Below are positions 16,696 through 20,000 of a DNA stretch of 20,000 nt, piece after piece; the first letter of the stretch is position 1, and each line of letters opens with the position of its first letter. The notes under the pieces are model-generated. The model saw nothing but the letters and a program-made list of their open reading frames with translations, made no database searches and was not told where the DNA came from. Source of the stretch: Chrysomallon squamiferum (lineage: Eukaryota > Mollusca > Gastropoda > Neomphalida > Peltospiridae); NCBI GenBank assembly GCA_012295275.1, contig CM022673.1:13843288-13863287 (forward strand), written 5' to 3'. A program made the translations under genes and the position numbers.

Positions 16696-19513
16696 TTTGC
16701 CTGCAGAAAACCCATCAAGTAAGATATGACGTCGTTGATACTAAATATAGAATGATTATAGCATTTTTCTTCCACATAAGCTCTCTACAGTCACTGTCCT
16801 GTTTTTATATTAATAATAAGCACAGGTTGCTATAACACGGTAGTCTGTGTAAAGTGTGCTTACAGAAAACAGAGTCATGTTTCGAGTTAGTCCTTGCTGG
16901 TTTTTGAAGGCATGGGGATGACGACACGTAGCACCATCCGGGCATCTCGCCTTCAACCTGAAACACAAAACACAGTCTAAGGTATCAGTGACGTACTGAC
17001 ATTAACGTCATAATGACATAATTATGACTGAAACACAAAACACTGAAATATCACTCGAACGTAACATTGACATAATGATATAATTATAACTGAAACACAA
17101 ACCAATTCTGATAAATATAGTGACTGAAATATCAGTGACGTACTGATATTAATTAACAACATACTGAAACACTGAAATGAATGGAATTTCAATTTCACTG
17201 ATTCAACTGATATGTTACTGGCGTTGATATAACTGTATGACCTTATAATAGAACTCGTTGACGTACCACAAAAACCTTCAAAACGTGTCTGCGACAAACT
17301 GACATATTCATGATATTGCAACATTAACAACATACTGATCTATTTCTCGACTCCAGTGACTTACTGATTATAAAAAGGATGACTGTCACATAGACATATG
17401 ACGTATAAAAATAACATTTTGCTTACATTTCGTCTGTCCATGCAACAAACGGCATCGTCAGTTTGTCAACAAAAGATCCGAAACCAAGTCTGGCGTCTTT
17501 AGTAATCTCTGACATACTCTGTGCTGGAAAAAAAAAAACCACACACATTCTTATTTTCTACATAGTTATTAACAGTAATATAGTGACAACTGCAGCAACA
17601 ACCCTACTGCAGTACTAATAAAAGTTATGTTATGAAGATAACTGGTATGTCAACATTATTATTATTATTATTATTATTATTAGCAGTAGTAGTACTAGTA
17701 GTAGAAGGTAGTAGTAGTAATAGCAGAAGTAGTAACTAGTGGGGGTGGTGATAGTACTAGTAGCAGTAGTAGTGCCAGTGGTAGTGGTGATGATAGTAGT
17801 TATGATAGTAGTACAGATGGTGAAATAGTTGCAGTAGAATAACAGTAGCGATTATTACTACTTATACCATTGTGTGCAGTATACGTAGTAAGTAGTACAA
17901 GTGTGTAACAGGAACATTATAGTAAAAAGAAGTAAAAAAAAAAAAAAAAAAAGGAAAGAAAAAAAGGAACAAAGCACAGACTTTGAAACGAAATGTTAAA
18001 ACGAAACAGAAAGAGAGGCCGACGCTGAATTATTTGTTTTAATAAAGTATTAATAAAGACTTATGTAAAACTAACTAATTCCAGTGTATAATTACTAAGG
18101 TATTTAAAACAAGTAAGATTTATTTACACATGGCCTGGCCCAGGTTGATCAATCTCTGACGAGCATCTTTTTCGCGAATCATCGAGTGAGACATGTCCAA
18201 CAGGAAGTACAAATCTACTGGATAGTTCTCAGCCTGCCGGAACTGAAGCTGGATGTTGATTGGCTGATCTGAAAATAACCAATCAAATTTTAATTAACTG
18301 TTGCCATTAATAATCAAGATAGTTTGTATTATCATTTGTTTCTCAGTAATATGATGTATTGTAGTCTTTATACACACAACCCAAGTTTGGTTCATTTTTT
18401 TCCTTTTCTCAATCACATCCTCCTTTTTTCACACATTTCCTTATATTTATACTCTCTCTCTCCTCCCCCCCGTCACTTACTAGGTCTGACTCTGAGTGTG
18501 ACGTTCTGCGGTTGAATCTGAATAGCCTCCTCCAATACTCCCCCACCCCTCACATCATCATCCTGAAATAATAATAATAATAATAACAGTAACAATAATA
18601 GTAATGACGATATGATGATGATGATAATGATGATAATCATAACCATAATAATAATAGTGGTACAAGTAGTAATAATAATAATAATAGTAATAGTAACAAT
18701 AATAACGATGATAATGATTATGATTATGATAATGATAATAGTGGTAGTAGAAGTATTAAAAATAATAATAGTAACAATAACAGTAATAATAGATACGAAA
18801 AAGAACGCCAATAACGAAGTGTTCGTTTCAGCTAACATTCGGAATGAAACTCTACTAAGGGCTGATAACAGAATTAATTATGCTTTGTAATACTATAATT
18901 ACGTTATTATACAAACAATATTACATCACACTAAATCACACGTACATAATCCGAGGTCACCGAACTCAGCGCTGTCATATACAATGTATATTTAGTGGAG
19001 TAAATACGGCGAAATGAAATAAAACATTTTATTCTTAATATATAATTGTAGAATAAATACTTAATGGCAAAAATATAGCAAACAGGCGTTCACAGTCTAA
19101 ACCTTCTTGATATTTACTATATTCATTAAGATTCAAGTACGTCTGTCATGCGCTTGGTCTTTGATAAATTATATGTCATTATTTATTTATTTATCTATTT
19201 ATTGTTTTTTAATTTTAAATATTTTGTCATTCGGAAAATGTAAAATATGAAATTAAAAAATCAAAGTCTTATTGTTGTTTCAAAAATAAATAAATAAACC
19301 ACATAAACACACACACACAGACACACACAGACACGCAGATTAAATGTAAGATTAATGTAGTTGAAGGGCTAACTCGTTTTGACTATATTTGTAATGACAT
19401 ACCCGCTCCACTTTGATGGAGAAATCTGGAGACTGGAGATCTGGCTTCACACACAAACCCGTGGCAATGAAATGATCCTTGAGATCACAACGAGACCTGT
19501 GAGCTTGGAAATC
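10185..19513 (-). CDS. Integrin beta subunit, 20 coding exons in window (5' end missing)
   Basis: An integrin beta chain pairs with an alpha chain at the plasma membrane to bind matrix or cell ligands and link them to actin through talin and kindlin. Joining the 20 exons listed separately gives 756 codons and a TAG stop, with every GT/AG junction in phase. Residues 1-25 are the end of PSI, then part of the hybrid domain. The beta-I domain begins about residue 80 (MIDAS DMSHS at 89-93) and runs to about residue 325. The rest of the hybrid domain runs to about 405 and four I-EGF modules to about 590. The beta-tail domain follows, then a transmembrane helix at about 674-699 and a 57-residue tail with NPIY (725-728) and NPTY (737-740). 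Sequons include NVT, NMT, NGT, NST and NDT. Oddities are in the metal sites: Asn224 stands where the beta-I Asp (beta3 D251) is expected, Ser188 where Asn215 is, and three extra residues follow the MIDAS. Order, cysteine pattern and tail leave little doubt of the family. Orthology to a particular beta class is not determined. Confidence 0.97.
10290..10603 (-). repeat. Intron 19-20 with AT-rich degenerate repeat
   Basis: A very A-rich (plus strand) intron. AAATAACTAA(A)ATAnTGTG occurs near 10421 and again near 10478, a diverged 57-bp tandem pair. No coding signal. Confidence 0.6.
10604..10770 (-). CDS. Integrin beta exon 19: transmembrane helix and juxtamembrane tail
   Basis: Enters in phase 1 (G|AG, Glu) and exits in phase 0. 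It encodes ECPKSAP, then about 26 hydrophobic residues with small Gly/Ala positions ([17 protein letters not shown]), then IKKRQE and [10 protein letters not shown]. The Lys-Trp before NPxY is the conserved talin contact. The membrane-proximal HDRRE of vertebrates is replaced by QEAKE, so the salt-bridge Asp becomes Glu. Confidence 0.95.
10857..10902. repeat. (AT)n microsatellite next to a splice donor
   Basis: Twenty-three AT units in the intron between exons 18 and 19, starting 6 bases past the exon 18 boundary, so the donor reads GTACAATATAT on the minus strand. Confidence 0.9.
10908..11021 (-). CDS. Integrin beta exon 18: beta-tail domain
   Basis: Phase 1 in and out. It encodes [23 protein letters not shown] and [12 protein letters not shown], corresponding to the beta1 stretch with DDCWFYFTYSV and VMVHVVENPEC. 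Confidence 0.95.
11300..11352. repeat. Tetranucleotide repeat (AAGT/GAGT/GAAT)
   Basis: GTAA, then GTGA, then ATGA units in succession show a tetramer microsatellite that has mutated by steps, inside the intron between exons 17 and 18. Confidence 0.85.
11372..11501 (-). CDS. Integrin beta exon 17: end of I-EGF4 and start of beta-tail
   Basis: Enters in phase 0 and exits in phase 1. It encodes [37 protein letters not shown] and DSVQ. This matches the Cys-rich TCLGVCAEHKECVQCRAF region of beta1. Its acceptor is formed by an (ATT)n repeat ending TTTCAG. Confidence 0.95.
11505..11760. repeat. (AAT)n and interrupted trinucleotide repeats
   Basis: Pure AAT at about 11506-11562, then AAC/AAT/AGC and GTA-type imperfect triplets, filling most of the intron between exons 16 and 17 and reaching to within 4 bp of the exon 17 acceptor. 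Confidence 0.9.
11854..11946 (-). CDS. Integrin beta exon 16: I-EGF4
   Basis: Phase 0 at both ends. [17 protein letters not shown] then [12 protein letters not shown] shows the CxCGxCxC core of an integrin EGF module. Confidence 0.95.
12040..12080. repeat. (AAAAT)n microsatellite
   Basis: About seven to eight ATAAA pentamers in the intron between exons 15 and 16. Confidence 0.85.
12319..12428 (-). CDS. Integrin beta exon 15: I-EGF3
   Basis: Enters in phase 1 (G|GA, Gly), exits in phase 0. It encodes [21 protein letters not shown] followed by a loop with sequon NDT and CIASNG, as in the beta1 STCEASNG segment. Confidence 0.95.
12433..12484. repeat. (GATA)n then (AAAT)n microsatellite
   Basis: About nine GATA units with one GGTA variant, then AAAT units. 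It begins only 5 bp upstream (in transcript sense) of the exon 15 boundary, so on the minus strand the acceptor is fed by a TATC tract. Confidence 0.9.
12782..12939 (-). CDS. Integrin beta exon 14: I-EGF2
   Basis: Enters in phase 2 (AA|T, Asn), exits in phase 1. Sequon NST, then [15 protein letters not shown] and [16 protein letters not shown], matching the SGKFCECDNFNCDR core of beta1. Confidence 0.95.
13090..13153. repeat. Compound (TC)n-(CA)n microsatellite
   Basis: About 16 TC units followed by CCTC and about 13 CA units in the intron between exons 13 and 14. Confidence 0.9.
13332..13477 (-). CDS. Integrin beta exon 13: I-EGF1
   Basis: Enters in phase 0, exits in phase 2. It encodes [20 protein letters not shown], then [20 protein letters not shown], very close to the [24 protein letters not shown] segment of beta1. 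Confidence 0.97.
13688..13850. repeat. Poly(A) and A-rich repeats
   Basis: An A tract of about 30 (around 13699-13730), then AAAT, AAAAAC and AAAAT units, in the intron between exons 12 and 13. On the minus strand this is a long pyrimidine-rich stretch. Confidence 0.85.
13868..14017 (-). CDS. Integrin beta exon 12: end of hybrid domain and start of I-EGF
   Basis: Phase 0 at both ends, 50 codons. [14 protein letters not shown] and [20 protein letters not shown] end in [10 protein letters not shown], the conserved CECEC junction between the hybrid domain and I-EGF1. Confidence 0.97.
14322..14373 (-). CDS. Integrin beta exon 11: hybrid domain, short exon
   Basis: A 52-bp exon entering in phase 2 and leaving in phase 0. 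It encodes [18 protein letters not shown], aligned with the NGRKCSNISIGDE segment of beta1. It was recognised only by joining its neighbours. Confidence 0.93.
14374..14807 (-). repeat. Intron 10-11 with (AAT)n and (T6-8CC)n repeats
   Basis: An (AAT)n tract of about 65 bp at about 14479-14546, and three TTTTTTCC-type units near 14622-14652. Nothing coding. Confidence 0.8.
14808..14884 (-). CDS. Integrin beta exon 10: end of beta-I and hybrid domain
   Basis: Enters in phase 0, exits in phase 2. [22 protein letters not shown] then TCTG corresponds to the [25 protein letters not shown] part of beta1. The acceptor is ATTATTATTCAG, formed by a microsatellite. Confidence 0.95.
14887..15135. repeat. 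Two (AAT)n arrays in intron 9-10
   Basis: AAT at about 14887-14941, a stretch of imperfect triplets, and AAT again at about 15066-15134. Poly-Ile/Leu/Tyr open frames here are translations of the repeat. Confidence 0.9.
15211..15396 (-). CDS. Integrin beta exon 9: C-terminal part of beta-I domain
   Basis: Phase 0 at both ends, 62 codons. It encodes [23 protein letters not shown], then [20 protein letters not shown], matching [23 protein letters not shown] and the SSNVIQLI helix of beta1. Confidence 0.97.
15549..15613. repeat. (ATT)n microsatellite
   Basis: About 20 ATT units on the plus strand in the intron between exons 8 and 9. This is the opposite orientation to most AAT arrays in this gene. 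Confidence 0.9.
15673..15753 (-). CDS. Integrin beta exon 8: beta-I domain
   Basis: Phase 0 at both ends. [20 protein letters not shown] then STYDKIL matches the LGGIVLPNDGQCHLENNMY signature that follows the ADMIDAS region. Confidence 0.97.
15815..15985. repeat. (AAAT)n-(AAT)n-(AAAT)n array
   Basis: AAAT units, then about 18 AAT units, then AAAT and AAAAT units, in the intron between exons 7 and 8. Confidence 0.9.
16140..16196. repeat. Poly(A) with AG and GGAA interruptions
   Basis: A long A-rich stretch on the plus strand ending about 20 bp downstream (in transcript sense) of exon 7. Confidence 0.8.
16217..16300 (-). CDS. Integrin beta exon 7: beta-I domain, altered metal-site strand
   Basis: Phase 0 at both ends, after TTTTACTGCAG. 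It encodes [18 protein letters not shown] then [10 protein letters not shown]. The aligned beta1 segment is [28 protein letters not shown]. The Asp of STDA, a MIDAS/ADMIDAS ligand (beta3 D251), is Asn here (residue 224), although the flanks are well conserved. Confidence 0.96.
16503..16595 (-). CDS. Integrin beta exon 6: beta-I domain with PEGG motif
   Basis: Phase 0 at both ends; the acceptor is TTATTTAAG. It encodes [20 protein letters not shown] and [10 protein letters not shown]. Glu193 in PEGG is the MIDAS/SyMBS glutamate (E220 in beta3) and Asp190 matches D217. Ser188 stands where Asn215 is usual. Confidence 0.96.
16623..16692. repeat. (AG)n microsatellite
   Basis: Thirty-five AG units on the plus strand, 28 bp upstream of exon 6 in transcript sense. 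On the minus strand it is a pure (CT)n polypyrimidine tract and may serve the exon 6 acceptor. Confidence 0.9.
16864..16957 (-). CDS. Integrin beta exon 5: specificity-determining loop
   Basis: Enters in phase 2 (AT|G, Met), exits in phase 0. It encodes [19 protein letters not shown] then [12 protein letters not shown]. The small disulphide loop CPDGATC has five residues between its cysteines, as in beta1 (CTSEQNC). Sequon NMT is present. Confidence 0.96.
16958..17426 (-). repeat. Intron 4-5 made of diverged tandem repeats
   Basis: TGAAACACAAA occurs at 16959 (overlapping the exon 5 acceptor), 17029 and 17091. ATCAGTGACGTACTGA occurs at 16984 and 17131. CATAATGA(C/T)ATAATTAT(G/A)ACTGAAACACAA occurs twice, 62 bp apart. 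Later parts carry many CTGA/ACTGAT echoes. On the minus strand the copies read TTTGTGTTTCAG, so the real acceptor has two decoys upstream. Confidence 0.75.
17427..17523 (-). CDS. Integrin beta exon 4: beta-I domain
   Basis: Enters in phase 1 (T|CA, Ser) and exits in phase 2. It encodes [20 protein letters not shown] then [11 protein letters not shown]. The Asp of FVDK (residue 131) matches D158 of the beta3 SyMBS. The acceptor has a nearly pure T tract before CCAG. Confidence 0.96.
17524..18127 (-). repeat. Intron 3-4 with ATT and AGT triplet repeats
   Basis: (ATT)n at about 17659-17681, then imperfect AGT/GTA triplets to about 17850, and an A tract near 17936-17952. Nothing coding. Confidence 0.8.
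18128..18268 (-). CDS. Integrin beta exon 3: start of beta-I domain with MIDAS
   Basis: Enters in phase 1 (A|AT, Asn) and exits in phase 1. It encodes [20 protein letters not shown] then FLLDMSHSM. Asp89, Ser91 and Ser93 form the DxSxS metal site. [14 protein letters not shown] follows, three residues longer than KDDLENVKSLG of beta1. Two overlapping donors exist; the one at 18127/18126 (GTAAAT) is chosen because only it keeps the frame into exon 4. Confidence 0.96.
18481..18562 (-). CDS. Integrin beta exon 2: hybrid domain, N-terminal part
   Basis: Enters in phase 0, exits in phase 1. [20 protein letters not shown] then VTLRVRP matches the ITQIQPQQLVLRLR strand of beta1. Sequon NVT. The acceptor TTATTATTTCAG is formed by an (ATT)n repeat. 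Confidence 0.95.
18563..19402 (-). repeat. Intron 1-2 with triplet repeats
   Basis: Imperfect AAT/GAT/AGT triplets fill about 18567-18795. The remainder is AT-rich with a TTTA stretch near 19177-19202 and CA units near 19305-19335. The frames at 18473-18838 and 18612-18890 are poly-Ile/Met/Leu translations of the repeat. Confidence 0.8.
19403..19513 (-). CDS. Integrin beta exon 1 of window: end of PSI domain
   Basis: Phase 0 at both ends, 37 codons. It encodes [20 protein letters not shown], then [22 protein letters not shown]...C matches the ARCDDLEALKKKGC end of the PSI domain. The upstream exon(s) with the signal peptide and the CGWC-type cysteines must lie beyond base 20000. Confidence 0.93.
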
Positions 19514-20000
19514 CTGTAAAATATTTTAAACGACAACAGCTGTAACAACAACAACTACTACTACTACTACAACTGCAAAAGCAGCAGCTGTAATAACAAC
19601 AACAACAAGGACAATAACGACAACAGTAGCATTAGAAATCAGAATGATAACAATTGTAGCAGAAGGAGCAAAACAAAATACAGATGACAAAATGAAACAA
19701 ATGACTGGATTTGTACACAATAAAGCAATTTGTGTAACATATTTTAAAAATGTGTCAGACATTAAAGAATTTCAATTAAAATAGATAAAGAATTTGTTAA
19801 CAATACTAATTTCAATTAAAAAATAAATATTTTAGAACATCTGGTAAAAATACTAGAGTTACTCTGCATTAATTCATATTTCGGTGTTATACGTTTTTTT
19901 ATTTATTATTATTATTTTTTTTTTGCTCCATATTTATAGTTTCATTTATTCTTAAAGATTTTCAGATATAATATTCGTAATATCATTAATATTACTGTAT
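19514..20000 (-). other. Partial intron upstream of the PSI exon
   Basis: Imperfect AAC/ACT/AGC triplets at about 19532-19640, then AT-rich sequence to the edge. I see no further integrin exon here; the 78-codon frame at 19526-19762 is Val/Ala repeat translation. Confidence 0.7.

Noticed and set aside
18128-18131. Alternative exon 3 donor at 18129/18128 (GTGTAA)
   Set aside because: It gives the wrong phase for exon 4. The GTAAAT two bases downstream restores the conserved [15 protein letters not shown] frame.
1-20000. Transposase, reverse transcriptase, LTR or CRISPR-like arrays
   Set aside because: No catalytic motifs in any frame, no long terminal repeats, and no regularly spaced identical repeats with unique spacers were seen.

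Overview
The window is nuclear DNA from an animal. It is AT-rich, full of microsatellites, and carries short exons bounded by GT/AG introns. An integrin beta chain, a metazoan-type adhesion receptor, fills the right half. The very AT-rich introns with ATT, CA, GATA and AG repeats fit an invertebrate, possibly a mollusc or another lophotrochozoan, but nothing here fixes the phylum.

Layout. (1) At 137-650 (minus) lies the first coding exon of an unrecognised secreted protein, with a signal peptide, a coiled coil and a Ser/Thr-rich stretch. The rest of that gene is beyond the left edge. (2) From 651 to 4853 there is no gene I can support. This stretch holds A/T repeats, a 186-bp tandem duplication and a weak 5S-rRNA-like fragment. 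(3) At 4854-5240 (plus) an intact intronless gene encodes a 128-aa His-Me finger endonuclease of the I-PpoI type, with the catalytic His and Asn and almost all zinc ligands in place. It is the most unusual gene in the window. (4) From 5241 to about 9970 no convincing gene is visible, only A-rich tracts, a (CAT)n array, a perfect palindrome and a degenerate tandem repeat. (5) At about 9970-10107 (minus) is a possible first exon of a small zinc-binding protein, starting 77 bp after the integrin stop codon. (6) From 10185 to 19513 (minus) runs an integrin beta subunit gene, here reconstructed as 20 coding exons whose phases join to one 756-residue reading frame. It contains the end of the PSI domain, the hybrid and beta-I domains, four I-EGF modules, the beta-tail domain, a transmembrane helix and a tail with two NPxY motifs. 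The signal peptide and the start of PSI lie beyond base 20000.

The genes do not form a functional unit. The integrin is an ordinary host receptor gene with unusual metal-site residues in its ligand-binding domain. The endonuclease gene looks like a domesticated or mobile homing-endonuclease relative. The secreted coiled-coil protein is independent. Most of the long open frames elsewhere are translations of microsatellites (poly-L, poly-I, poly-Y, poly-F) and are not genes.
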